From the NCBI GenBank assembly GCA_002344965.1, contig DDUU01000029.1:98490-162489 (forward strand): 64,000 nt of DNA, written 5' to 3'. Position numbers and translations under genes: made by a program. Of this stretch, positions 7,705 through 17,046 are shown in pieces. Positions within the stretch are counted from its first letter, which is position 1; the number at the start of each line of letters is the position of its first letter. The notes beneath the pieces were generated by a model. It was not told where the DNA came from and searched no databases. It saw nothing but the letters and a program-made list of their open reading frames with translations. This stretch comes from Candidatus Tepidiaquacellales bacterium UBA2330 (GTDB lineage: Bacteria > Bacteroidota > Ignavibacteria > Tepidaquicellales > Tepidaquicellaceae).

Positions 7705-10590
7705 ATGAATACACCCACAGGAACAGTAACTTTCCTTTTCACTGACATCGAAGGCAGCACAAAGCTGTCACAGGAATTTCCTGATACCATTCAGTCTCTT
7801 TTAGAAAAACATAATAATATTTTAAACTCCGCCGTCGAATCGAATAACGGATTTGTATTCAAGATAATCGGCGATGCATTCTGCTGCGCATTTGATAAAG
7901 CTGAAGATGCAGTAAAAGCCGCTGTCGAAGCGCAGACAGCTCTCGGTTCTATAAACTGGGAAGGAGCGGATATAAAAGTGAGAATGGGAATTCATTCCGG
8001 CGCTGCAGAATGGACTGATAATAATTATTCCGGTTATGTTACGCTTGCCAGATCACAGAGAGTAATGTCAACAGCTTACGGCGGACAGATCATCGCATCA
8101 AACAATACTTTTAAATTGATAAGTGAAAAAACTGAAGATCCCGCATACGATTTTTCATTTCGGGATCTCGGTGAAAGAAGACTGAAAGATCTCATTCAGC
8201 CGATCCGTCTTTTTCAGATAATAAATGACGGACTGCGTAAGGAATTTCCGCCGGTCAAAACTATCGACGCAAGACCGAATAATATTCCCGTTCAGCTTAC
8301 GAGTTTTATCGGAAGGGAAAAAGAAATGAAGGAGATTAAGGATCTTCTTGCGGGAACAAGACTTCTGACGCTTGTTGGACCGGGAGGAACGGGAAAAACG
8401 CGGCTTTCGCTTCAGACCGGAGCTGATCTTATTGATAATTTTGAGAACGGAGTATGGTTCGTCGAGATAGCATCGCTTCAGGATCCGCAGCTCCTTCCGC
8501 AGACAATTGCGCAGACACTCGGTCTGAAGGAGCAGTCCGGAAAAAAAACCGAAGATGCAATTGCAGACTTTTTGAAAGACAAGAAAATTCTTATAATAAT
8601 TGATAACTGTGAACATCTGATCGACGCATCGGCAAACATTGCATTGATGATGCTCCGTAAATCCCCGGGACTAAAAATTATCGCAACCAGCAGGGAAGCT
8701 CTGCATTGTGAAGGAGAGCAGACTTATAAAGTGCAGTCTCTATCTCATCATAAACCCGGCGGCAGTATCACGCCCGAGATCCTTTCTCAATATGAAGCGG
8801 TGAGATTATTCATAGAAAGGGCGACTGCGGTTAATCCCTCATTCCGCGTAAATAATGAAAACGCTCCGGCGCTGGCGCAGATATGTTTTCAGCTTGACGG
8901 GATTCCTCTTGCGATCGAACTTGCCGCTGTAAGAATAAAAGTCCTTTCGCTTAACAGCATCTGCGAAAGACTGGATGACAGATTTAAACTTCTCACCGGC
9001 GGTAACCGGACTTCCCTGCCGAGACAGCAGACGCTGAAAGCCCTTATAGACTGGAGCTATGACCTGCTGTCGGAAAAGGAAAAACTCTTGCTGCAGAGAC
9101 TTTCGGTGTTTAACGGCGGATGGACAATGGATGCGTCGGAGAAAATTTGTTCGGATGAAATAATTGACGAATATGAAATTCTTGATCTGCTTTCCAATCT
9201 TGCCGATAAATCCCTGATTAAAATAATTGAATCTGAAAACAATATCCGCTACACTATGCTCGAGACAATAAAAAAGTACAGCATTGATAAGCTGTCCGAG
9301 TCAGATTCAATCAATGAAATTCATAAAAAGTATTTCGATTATTTCTGCGGCATCGCTGAAGAATCTGAAACTAAACTAACCGGCGCAGCGCAAAGGGAAT
9401 GGATAAGTCTAATGGCTGATGATATTGAAAATTTCAGAGCATGTCTGAGATGGTCTTTTGAAAATTATCCGGTAGGCTCGCTTAAGCTGACGGTTCATCT
9501 CGGAAAATTCTGGGAGCTGCGAAGTCATTTCACTGAAGCGCTTGAGTTTCTTAGGAAAAGTCTTGAGCATTCGGGATCCGCTGATGTTTTATGGAAAGCA
9601 AAAGCTGTTTACTGGACGGGGTTTTTTTTAATTCATCAGGGAAAGTATGAAGAATCAAAAAAGAATCTGAACCGGAGTCTGGAAATGTTCAGAGAAATAA
9701 ATTATAAGGACGGTGAAGCCGTATCTTTGATTTCACTCGGAACGATAGGCGTGTTTCAGGGTGACTATGAAAATCTTTTTACTTTCTCCGGAGAAAGTCT
9801 GTCCATCTCGCGTGAGATAAATAACAGATCCTACATCGCAAGAAATCTGCAGAATATTGGTCTCGGCTTAATGCAGCAGGGAGATCATGATGCTGCGCGG
9901 AAAAAACTTGAAGAAGGTATTAAATTGTATCGTGAACTCGGCGATCCTATTCAGCTTGCAAAGATAATCGGAAACATTGGCGCGCTGGAATATCTTCAGA
10001 CCAATTATGACAAAGCAAGGGAAGCGCTGAATGAAAGTCTGCAGCTAAGATATGAACTTGGAGACAGGCAGGGAATTTCGATTGCGCTGAATAATTTAGG
10101 ATCTATAGCTTATATGCTTAAGGAATTTGATGAAGCGGAAAGACTTCTCGAAGAAAGTCTTGTAATTATAAGGGACCTCGGTGACAAAAGAGTTTATGTA
10201 ACCGCTGTAAGTACGCTCGGCAGTATTGCAAATGACAAGGGAGATCTTGATAAAGCAAAGAAAATGTTCGTTGAGTCAATAACTGTTTCAAATGAGATCG
10301 GCGATAAATATTCTCTGTCAAAAGGTTTTGAAGGATTTGCGGATATTTATTTAACGCAGAATAACTACAAAGCTTCCTGTATTCTCGCTGCAAAATATAT
10401 TTCCTTATTGGAATCATCTAAGAAGAATATCATAGAAGGTGAAATTGTCAGAATAGAAAATATCAAATCCGCTCTGCGTTCAAATCTGTCTGATACTGAT
10501 TATGAAACATACTGGAAAAAAGGAGAATCAATGACTGCTGAAGAAGTGATGAAATTTATAGATGAAGTTGAATTGGATTATAGAAAATAA
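7705..10590 (+). CDS. Class III adenylate/guanylate cyclase fused to NB-ARC-like ATPase and TPR repeats
   Basis: A 961-residue soluble regulator. Residues 1-170 are a class III nucleotide cyclase domain with metal-binding Asp14 in FLFTDIEGST and Asp57 in IIGDAF. Residues 200-500 are a STAND-type P-loop ATPase with Walker A VGPGGTGKT (Lys231) and Walker B ILIIIDNCEHL. From about 570 onward come tetratricopeptide repeats (such as ALEYLQTNYDKAREAL). Where most cyclases have the Asn of the N-R-x-x-R motif, this one has LARSQRVM, so Ala replaces the transition-state Asn; activity is therefore uncertain. It may sense a ligand through the TPRs and signal by cyclic nucleotide, but that is inference. 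Confidence 0.9.
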   Translation: MNTPTGTVTFLFTDIEGSTKLSQEFPDTIQSLLEKHNNILNSAVESNNGFVFKIIGDAFCCAFDKAEDAVKAAVEAQTALGSINWEGADIKVRMGIHSGAAEWTDNNYSGYVTLARSQRVMSTAYGGQIIASNNTFKLISEKTEDPAYDFSFRDLGERRLKDLIQPIRLFQIINDGLRKEFPPVKTIDARPNNIPVQLTSFIGREKEMKEIKDLLAGTRLLTLVGPGGTGKTRLSLQTGADLIDNFENGVWFVEIASLQDPQLLPQTIAQTLGLKEQSGKKTEDAIADFLKDKKILIIIDNCEHLIDASANIALMMLRKSPGLKIIATSREALHCEGEQTYKVQSLSHHKPGGSITPEILSQYEAVRLFIERATAVNPSFRVNNENAPALAQICFQLDGIPLAIELAAVRIKVLSLNSICERLDDRFKLLTGGNRTSLPRQQTLKALIDWSYDLLSEKEKLLLQRLSVFNGGWTMDASEKICSDEIIDEYEILDLLSNLADKSLIKIIESENNIRYTMLETIKKYSIDKLSESDSINEIHKKYFDYFCGIAEESETKLTGAAQREWISLMADDIENFRACLRWSFENYPVGSLKLTVHLGKFWELRSHFTEALEFLRKSLEHSGSADVLWKAKAVYWTGFFLIHQGKYEESKKNLNRSLEMFREINYKDGEAVSLISLGTIGVFQGDYENLFTFSGESLSISREINNRSYIARNLQNIGLGLMQQGDHDAARKKLEEGIKLYRELGDPIQLAKIIGNIGALEYLQTNYDKAREALNESLQLRYELGDRQGISIALNNLGSIAYMLKEFDEAERLLEESLVIIRDLGDKRVYVTAVSTLGSIANDKGDLDKAKKMFVESITVSNEIGDKYSLSKGFEGFADIYLTQNNYKASCILAAKYISLLESSKKNIIEGEIVRIENIKSALRSNLSDTDYETYWKKGESMTAEEVMKFIDEVELDYRK

Positions 10591-10591
10591 A

Positions 10592-10615
10592 AACCCGTAA
10601 AATATTTTACGGGTT
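10592..10615. terminator. Bidirectional terminator between convergent genes
   Basis: A perfect 24-base palindrome (arm AACCCGTAAAAT) sits between the stop codons of two convergent genes. It starts one base after the cyclase-gene stop and ends 28 bases before the end of the minus-strand gene. It probably serves both strands. Confidence 0.8.
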
Positions 10616-10643
10616 CAATAAATTATCAAAAAATTTGTTTAGG

Positions 10644-13600
10644 TTATTTTATCAAAACCATACGCTTTGTTTGAACAAACTTCCCCGCTTCCAATTTATA
10701 AAAATAAACTCCGCTCGATAGTCCCGTTCCTATGAATTCTACAGTATATCTGCCTGCCGATCTGAATTCACTATTAATAAGTCTCTTTACTTCTCTTCCG
10801 AGAATATCATAAACAGTAAGCTTGATTTTTCCGTCTTCCGGAAGGCTGAAGTTTATTTTAGTTGTTGGGTTAAACGGGTTTGGATAATTTTGTGACAGGT
10901 TGTATTCTGTCGGAATTAACACTTTATTTTCAATACTTTCAAGCGAGTTTCTTTTAGAAAATAATTTTTGAATATCTGTGTTTATTGAATTTATATGCTC
11001 GTATATATTTTCAGGTTTCGAAGTTCTGATAAGACTATTCAGGATTCTTTTTGATTCGTATTCTGATTTTTCCTGCTTAGTAGCTGTATGGGTCTCAACC
11101 TTTGACTGCAGATCCTTAATTTTTTGAATTTCATGATCTCTTGAATTTTTGAATGTACTGAATATTTTTTCCTGAAATACTTTGCTGTTTGTAATTAAGG
11201 ATTTTTTTGAATTATTTTTATATTTTGAATTTTTATTTGATTTTTCCTGAGGATCATCAATTAGGTCATCAATTTGATTTTCGACTATATCATCCGTAAT
11301 TATATCTTCACTGAAGTTTTCTTCTGTATCTTCATTCTCAAAATCCGGATTGTCTGTATTACCACCTCCGGATCCGCCCTGCAGTCCGGCGATTAGACTT
11401 GTAGCTGCATAATCCCAGCTTGCAACCAATCCTAAATAATTATAAGGATTTTCATTAACTATTTGCTGAAATCCGGTCATTGCTGACTGATATTGTCCGA
11501 GAGATACTTTGCATTTCTGAATCAGATAGAATACTCTTTTTACAAGTTCGAAATTACTGCTATTATTAATTATCAATGATTCATAAAATGATTTAAGGGA
11601 ATTCATCTCACTTCCCGCGCTGTCTAAATTAAATGAAGCAAAGTATAACTTGGAAACTGCATCAAGACTTTCCAAACTGTCAGCATTATCAGTCAGCAAA
11701 TCATAACACATTTCCTTAACCGATTCATAATTACGTTTTCTCATCTCTAGACACATAGCAGGATATAGATTCGAAAGAGTAGAATTTTTACTTATATAAT
11801 TAAGACCGGAAGATCTCGAATTTGACTTACCGCCTCCGCTTCCTTCGCCGTTGAAATAAATTGTATCATATACATTTTCGCTTAATTCTATTACCATATA
11901 TTCTTCATTCTGCTCAATTGCGCAGGCTTCAGGTTCAAAAATAAAAACTATATCACAGTTTTCACCCGGACATCCGACATTCTCCAGAACAGGTTCAGTA
12001 AAGTCATTTAATATTTTAAAACAATTATAAACTGCGCTCTCTTCATGTGAAGAGGGTGAATCAAATGTTCCAGAGAAATGAAATGAGGATGTATCATTGA
12101 TATTGAAAGTATTCGAGCCTAAATCAGTATGAAACCATCCGGTATTAGAAATTAAATTCACTCCTCCGGTTCCGGCAGTTGAGATTTGATTAAATCCTCC
12201 CGTGTATACTTCATCCTGCATTCCAAGATTTATTATTCCGTCAAACACCTGAATGCCGATTGAATCTCCATTGATAATATTATTATAAAAATCAGAATAA
12301 GAAGCAGGAGAGAGTACATTAAAACCTATATTGTAATTATAGATCTTGTTATTCTTAATATTACCCGATGCAATATTTGACAGCAACACAGCAAGGTTTC
12401 CTGATGTTGAGTTAAAGATATTTCTATTCATCACTAAAGAAATTAAATATGTATCATAAGCAAAACATTTTATCGCCGGAAACACGGGACTGCCTGTGTT
12501 AAATTCATTATTAATTATATACGCGCCGGTGAAGGACGGTTCTTCCTGACCTTCGCCTTGTTCACCTCCTGCTAAAATTTCATTTTGCACAAAATCCGCG
12601 GAAATGATTATCAGTGAATCAGAATTTGTGAGATTAAATTCATTGTAAGAAACATTAAAATCAAAACAGTCTATCAGCTGAATAGCTGCAGTGTCTCCCT
12701 TTATTCCGGAAAAAACTGAATTTACAATATTTACATCCGAGTTTTGAAGTTTTAATCCTTTCCAGAAAGAATTACTTTTTGGAGCAAAATTAACTTTCAG
12801 CTCATTCGGCGCGTCAGGAAACAGACCGCTTTTGAATTCTCCGCCTATGATGTTCCACTTTACTCCGTCTGCGAAGTTTATATTTGTGCCTGTATACAAA
12901 GAAATGTTTTTATTGCTGCTGTAAACATTGCCATTGCAGTTGAAAGTAACTCCGCTGATGGATTCATCAGCGACAAGCGTCCCGCCCTCCTGCATGACAG
13001 GCGCGAGTTTGTAAAGTTTACCTTCACCAGGCATGAAATCTCCAACATAAAAATAGTTTGTATCATATTTGTTAATTGTTACTACCGTACTGTTTTTTTC
13101 AATATCAATTAATTTCCAGTTATTGAATCCCGGTAACTGCGAAGAATTTATTTTCATAGCTACAAATCTTCTGCCGCCAATGCTATCTGAATTATCGAAG
13201 TTAAAAAATGGCGAGCATCTTCTGTTAACTATCATAAAGTACTTGTTAATTTCTGTATCATTTTCTTTTTGAAAAAATGACGCTTGTAAATAAGTCGAAG
13301 ACTCAACATCAGGATTCAAATTTATAATATCAGGAATCGAATCAGAATCTATTTCTATTACCGGATACGTTTTTAATCCTTTTATATAAGTTGAAGTTGA
13401 CATTTCTGCAAACTCACTTGAAATATGATTAATATAACTCTTCCGTGTGCTGTTCTCAAAACTTAGTAAATAAGGTCCCATATCTTTAATTTTTTTATTG
13501 AGATTACCTATATACTTCCACTTTTCCTGACCATAAGCATTTAAATATCTTGGTGTGTATGGCGCCGTCACGCTATGTTCAGCTAATCCTCTTCCCCATT

Positions 13601-15383
13601 GAACAGTATCAGTGTATTCGTTGTGAGAATTATAAGCAAAATACATAATTCCTTTTGCTCCGTAAGCTAATGCCAGATATGCCTGCAGACTGATTTCTTC
13701 ATTAGTCGGCTCTTTCAGTTTATGATATTTATACCACCAGGAATGCGCCTGTAATAAATAAATGAACGGGACATTACTTATTCTTGATACCTCATCTGAT
13801 AATTTATAAATGTAATTAAAAGTTATGGGCTGACAATATCCGTTACATCCTGACTGAAACTTTGTCTGAAGCCAGTATTCATAAGAATTTACGCTATTTG
13901 CTTTATAAACTAAAACCCCGTTAAGACTGTCATAATTATCATAATTATTCAAAGTTGGAGGGTTATAAGATTCTCTGTCATTTCCTGCAATTGGATCATT
14001 TGGTTTCCATCCTTCAAGACCGTAAACTTCCGTGAATATTTCTCTTAATCCCGCCGAATCAATCAAATACCGCTTTATCATATCCGCCGTAAAGTCATAT
14101 CTTTCCCTGTCAGGTATAAAAGCTCTGACAAGATCATAGTTATAATTTACCATCAGGCTCATACTGTCATTTGTCAGGTCTCGTATCATTTTATTCACAT
14201 ACCCTATACTCGGCAGATGATTCATTTCAAACTCCTCTATATAAAATTTATACGGCTGATATTTAGAATTTAAAGATTGTCTCATTGATAGAGCAATTCC
14301 TTTGATTTCATATTCTAATTGTTTTATCAGATATGGATTTTCTTCCGGCTTTGTCATTAGTCTCCTCGCCGGTTCATTCTCAACTCTTATCCTGTCTATC
14401 CACATATCGCATTTTGCATACCAGTGAACTTTAAAATCTATCTGTCCGTCGTTGTTTCCGAACGGATCGGATTGATTTGGATTGAACCAATTGCCGGAGG
14501 GGATTATTAAATTACCTAATGTAGATGTATCAATCGGAAAATATTCTTCTATATATTTTCCATCATATATGCTATTTTCTTCCTTAAAATTTTTAACTTG
14601 TAATACTTGAATTATGGAATCCCCAACCCAATTTGTAATAATTATTTTGCATACTTCGATATCTTTGTTTTGAGGATTGTTTGCAAATACCGAATCAATC
14701 CTGATCCTTGGCATTACATACCAGTCATTAAATTTGTCTCCGAGATAAGGAACATCCCAAAAAGTATTCGCCTGCTCTTTGTTTCCCTTTAGACCGCTGA
14801 CTATAAGCCCCGCATTGCTGCCGGGAGAGTCGCGGTCATATACACATCTCTTCACGTATTCTCCGCTTCCGTATTGTGAATAATCCTGAATGTCAAATAC
14901 CGCAGGCGAGTCAACCCTGCTGAAATTGTATGTGTAAAAAAAATAATAAGGATCTACTTTCGTGCTTTCCTCCATTTGATAATCCGATCTCTGACCGTAG
15001 GCAAAATATGTTATGACAGGTCTTGTCATTAATGTCATTAATTCGTTCTGGCTGTTTTGAGTGATCCTGTATTTAATGAGAGGTCCGTAGCTGTTTGTAT
15101 CGGCTCCAAGGGAATCTGCCGGAATTCTTGTTCCGTCATTATAAGTCCATCCGTAATCATCAATTGGTCCGGCATATAAATGCCACATATTAAAATTCAA
15201 AGAATCCGAAAGATAGTTATACATAGTATTGTCAAATACATTACTCATAGCACCGAGAATAAATTCCGCCTGCGGTGGTTCTGATGATGAAACTTTCCCT
15301 AAAGAAAGTCTTTCCGATGGTTTAAATGAATAGATCAAAGCTGCCGTTATCAGCAACAGCGAAATTAAGATCTTTGCTTTCAT
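10644..15383 (-). CDS. Giant T9SS-secreted protein, possible TIM-barrel glycosidase-like and beta-helix regions
   Basis: A 1579-residue secreted protein with an N-terminal signal peptide (MKAKILISLLLITAALIYS). The first ~680 residues are aromatic-rich; a stretch near 560-585 (AYLALAYGAKGIMYFAYNS) resembles the barrel strand region of beta-galactosidase-like TIM-barrel hydrolases, but no catalytic pair can be assigned. Residues about 850-1090 look like right-handed beta-helix rungs (NNEFNTG, NNIINGDSIGI). An Asp/Glu/Asn/Lys-rich linker occupies about 1330-1480. The last ~85 residues are a type A T9SS sorting domain (NLSQNYPNPFNPTTKI ... TKRMVLIK). It should be exported and surface-anchored or released; a glycan substrate is only a guess. 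Confidence 0.8.
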   Translation of the reverse strand: MKAKILISLLLITAALIYSFKPSERLSLGKVSSSEPPQAEFILGAMSNVFDNTMYNYLSDSLNFNMWHLYAGPIDDYGWTYNDGTRIPADSLGADTNSYGPLIKYRITQNSQNELMTLMTRPVITYFAYGQRSDYQMEESTKVDPYYFFYTYNFSRVDSPAVFDIQDYSQYGSGEYVKRCVYDRDSPGSNAGLIVSGLKGNKEQANTFWDVPYLGDKFNDWYVMPRIRIDSVFANNPQNKDIEVCKIIITNWVGDSIIQVLQVKNFKEENSIYDGKYIEEYFPIDTSTLGNLIIPSGNWFNPNQSDPFGNNDGQIDFKVHWYAKCDMWIDRIRVENEPARRLMTKPEENPYLIKQLEYEIKGIALSMRQSLNSKYQPYKFYIEEFEMNHLPSIGYVNKMIRDLTNDSMSLMVNYNYDLVRAFIPDRERYDFTADMIKRYLIDSAGLREIFTEVYGLEGWKPNDPIAGNDRESYNPPTLNNYDNYDSLNGVLVYKANSVNSYEYWLQTKFQSGCNGYCQPITFNYIYKLSDEVSRISNVPFIYLLQAHSWWYKYHKLKEPTNEEISLQAYLALAYGAKGIMYFAYNSHNEYTDTVQWGRGLAEHSVTAPYTPRYLNAYGQEKWKYIGNLNKKIKDMGPYLLSFENSTRKSYINHISSEFAEMSTSTYIKGLKTYPVIEIDSDSIPDIINLNPDVESSTYLQASFFQKENDTEINKYFMIVNRRCSPFFNFDNSDSIGGRRFVAMKINSSQLPGFNNWKLIDIEKNSTVVTINKYDTNYFYVGDFMPGEGKLYKLAPVMQEGGTLVADESISGVTFNCNGNVYSSNKNISLYTGTNINFADGVKWNIIGGEFKSGLFPDAPNELKVNFAPKSNSFWKGLKLQNSDVNIVNSVFSGIKGDTAAIQLIDCFDFNVSYNEFNLTNSDSLIIISADFVQNEILAGGEQGEGQEEPSFTGAYIINNEFNTGSPVFPAIKCFAYDTYLISLVMNRNIFNSTSGNLAVLLSNIASGNIKNNKIYNYNIGFNVLSPASYSDFYNNIINGDSIGIQVFDGIINLGMQDEVYTGGFNQISTAGTGGVNLISNTGWFHTDLGSNTFNINDTSSFHFSGTFDSPSSHEESAVYNCFKILNDFTEPVLENVGCPGENCDIVFIFEPEACAIEQNEEYMVIELSENVYDTIYFNGEGSGGGKSNSRSSGLNYISKNSTLSNLYPAMCLEMRKRNYESVKEMCYDLLTDNADSLESLDAVSKLYFASFNLDSAGSEMNSLKSFYESLIINNSSNFELVKRVFYLIQKCKVSLGQYQSAMTGFQQIVNENPYNYLGLVASWDYAATSLIAGLQGGSGGGNTDNPDFENEDTEENFSEDIITDDIVENQIDDLIDDPQEKSNKNSKYKNNSKKSLITNSKVFQEKIFSTFKNSRDHEIQKIKDLQSKVETHTATKQEKSEYESKRILNSLIRTSKPENIYEHINSINTDIQKLFSKRNSLESIENKVLIPTEYNLSQNYPNPFNPTTKINFSLPEDGKIKLTVYDILGREVKRLINSEFRSAGRYTVEFIGTGLSSGVYFYKLEAGKFVQTKRMVLIK

Positions 15384-15495
15384 AACTTCTCCTTATCCGC
15401 TTATGCGGAATTTTAATTAAGAATAATTTTTATTCTCCTTTCGTTTTTTGATTAATTTTTAATTTTGTTCTACATCCGCTTTAATTTTTATAAAA

Positions 15496-16881
15496 TTATC
15501 TGATTAGTATCATTTTTCTTGTTTCGGTGAATCTGCTGTCATAACTAAGAGTGTAAAAATATACCCCGCTCGGTAGATTACCGGCATTGAAGACTACTTC
15601 ATATTCACCGGCTGATTGTCTTTTATTAACGATCTCTTTTACTTTCTTTCCCGAGATATCATACACATTTAACTTTATAAATCCGTTTTTCCGTATATTG
15701 TACTTTATTTTTGTTTCCGGATTGAACGGGTTAGGATAGTTTTGATAAAGTTTAATCTCAGTAGGTATGATTATATTATTATTAGAAATGGAAGTCAAAG
15801 GATAAGTTACAGTGTCTCCGCCGGTGAGAGTATGTACTCCGGTATTTCTGTAGTCATAGCTCCAACCGTTTAGAGAATCCGAAAAATTTATAAAATAGTA
15901 TAATGCCCTTATGCTCGTATCTGGTAATTGATAACCCCAATTTAGTCCGCTATTTGTTGATTTTAAAATAACTCCTCGTATCTCGTTATTCGGAAATAAA
16001 ATATAGCTACTTGAATAGACACCCCAAATGACATCAGGATTAATAATTTTGAACTTTTTTATAATTAAATTTGGGTTACCAATAATTGGTGTTAAAAGAT
16101 TTTCCCATGTACTACCACCATCGGTAGTTTTTATTAAATTTTGTGATCCTATTCTACATCTCCAACCGGTTAAACTATCTTTAAAATAAATATCTTCCCA
16201 TCCCCCCGGAGCAGGTATATCAAACCAAGATGTTCCCATATCTGTCGTTTTCCTTACATAGGAGCTTGTATGATTTCCATTACTTATAAAACCGATTCGA
16301 GGATTTATCATATAGATCCTGTCTGGTCCGTTGCTTAACTGCGGAGGATATTTATTCTGCCAGCTAATGCCGCAGTCTGTGCTCCTGTATACTCCGCCGG
16401 TAAAGGGACTGTCAAAACACATCCATACTTCATTTTCTGAAAGTACAGAAATATCCTGATATCCTGTAAAAGAATTAGGATTATTTGTCTGTATCCAGTT
16501 ATTCCCGCCGTCAGTTGTTTTGTATAATTTATCGTCCAGCATGGATGCATATCCGGTTTCGGCATTTATGAATTTACACTTTGTATAAGGTCCGTTTGCA
16601 GAATCTGATTTTATTATTAACCAGTTTTCACCTCCGTTACTTGTTTTTATAATGTAACTCTTTTGATCCGTATCAGCTGATGTCACTGCATAACCTGTAA
16701 GTGAATCTGTAAAAGTAATATCGACTATGCTCCCGCCATTGAGATCAGGTAAAAACTGTTCTCGCCACCCGCCCCCCTGATTATGCGCGAAGCCGAATGC
16801 GATTAAGAATGTGAGAACGCTAATGTAAAATAGAAAATTTGAGAGTCTGTCAGGTTTGCGAATTTTTAAAATCGGTTTCAT
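15496..16881 (-). CDS. YCF48-like beta-propeller with T9SS sorting domain
   Basis: A 461-residue secreted protein. A membrane-like signal segment (about 14-33) is followed by repeated blades of the form TDSLTGYAVT ... IIKTSNGGENW and YKTTDGGNNW. These are the Asp-box-like YCF48/BNR propeller repeats seen in photosystem II assembly factor YCF48 and in sialidase-fold proteins. The sorting domain begins at KLYQNYPNPFNPETKI and ends TRKMILIR. No sialidase catalytic residues were identified, so binding rather than catalysis is likely. The start codon is the last of five ATGs in an 11-bp tandem repeat. Confidence 0.88.
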   Translation of the reverse strand: MKPILKIRKPDRLSNFLFYISVLTFLIAFGFAHNQGGGWREQFLPDLNGGSIVDITFTDSLTGYAVTSADTDQKSYIIKTSNGGENWLIIKSDSANGPYTKCKFINAETGYASMLDDKLYKTTDGGNNWIQTNNPNSFTGYQDISVLSENEVWMCFDSPFTGGVYRSTDCGISWQNKYPPQLSNGPDRIYMINPRIGFISNGNHTSSYVRKTTDMGTSWFDIPAPGGWEDIYFKDSLTGWRCRIGSQNLIKTTDGGSTWENLLTPIIGNPNLIIKKFKIINPDVIWGVYSSSYILFPNNEIRGVILKSTNSGLNWGYQLPDTSIRALYYFINFSDSLNGWSYDYRNTGVHTLTGGDTVTYPLTSISNNNIIIPTEIKLYQNYPNPFNPETKIKYNIRKNGFIKLNVYDISGKKVKEIVNKRQSAGEYEVVFNAGNLPSGVYFYTLSYDSRFTETRKMILIR

Positions 16882-16930
16882 ATTATTTTCATATTACTTT
16901 CATATTACTTTCATATTACTTTCATATTTT
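16876..16930 (-). repeat. 11-bp tandem repeat forming a chain of overlapping mini-ORFs
   Basis: Five 11-base units (plus-strand TTTCATATTAC, first and last slightly diverged). On the minus strand each unit holds an ATG: at 16925, 16914, 16903, 16892 and 16881, the last being the start of the propeller gene. Each of the first four reads ATG AAA GTA (or ATA) ATA TGA, and its TGA overlaps the next ATG as ATGA. The repeat thus forms the immediate leader of the gene and may control translation by stop-restart coupling, or change length by slippage. Confidence 0.85.
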
Positions 16931-16997
16931 TTATAACTTAAACAAACTGAATTTAAAAATCAATTTCACGTAAGGAGTTGAAAATTAAAAAATAAAA

Positions 16998-17025
16998 AGC
17001 CGGATCAGTTTACCTGACCCGGCTT
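16998..17025 (-). terminator. Intrinsic terminator after the M14 peptidase gene
   Basis: On the minus strand AAGCCGGGTCAG pairs with CTGATCCGGCTT (one G-U wobble) and is followed by a U-rich run. It lies 22 bases past the stop of the M14 gene. Confidence 0.8.
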
Positions 17026-17046
17026 ATATAAAAATATTTTCTGAAC

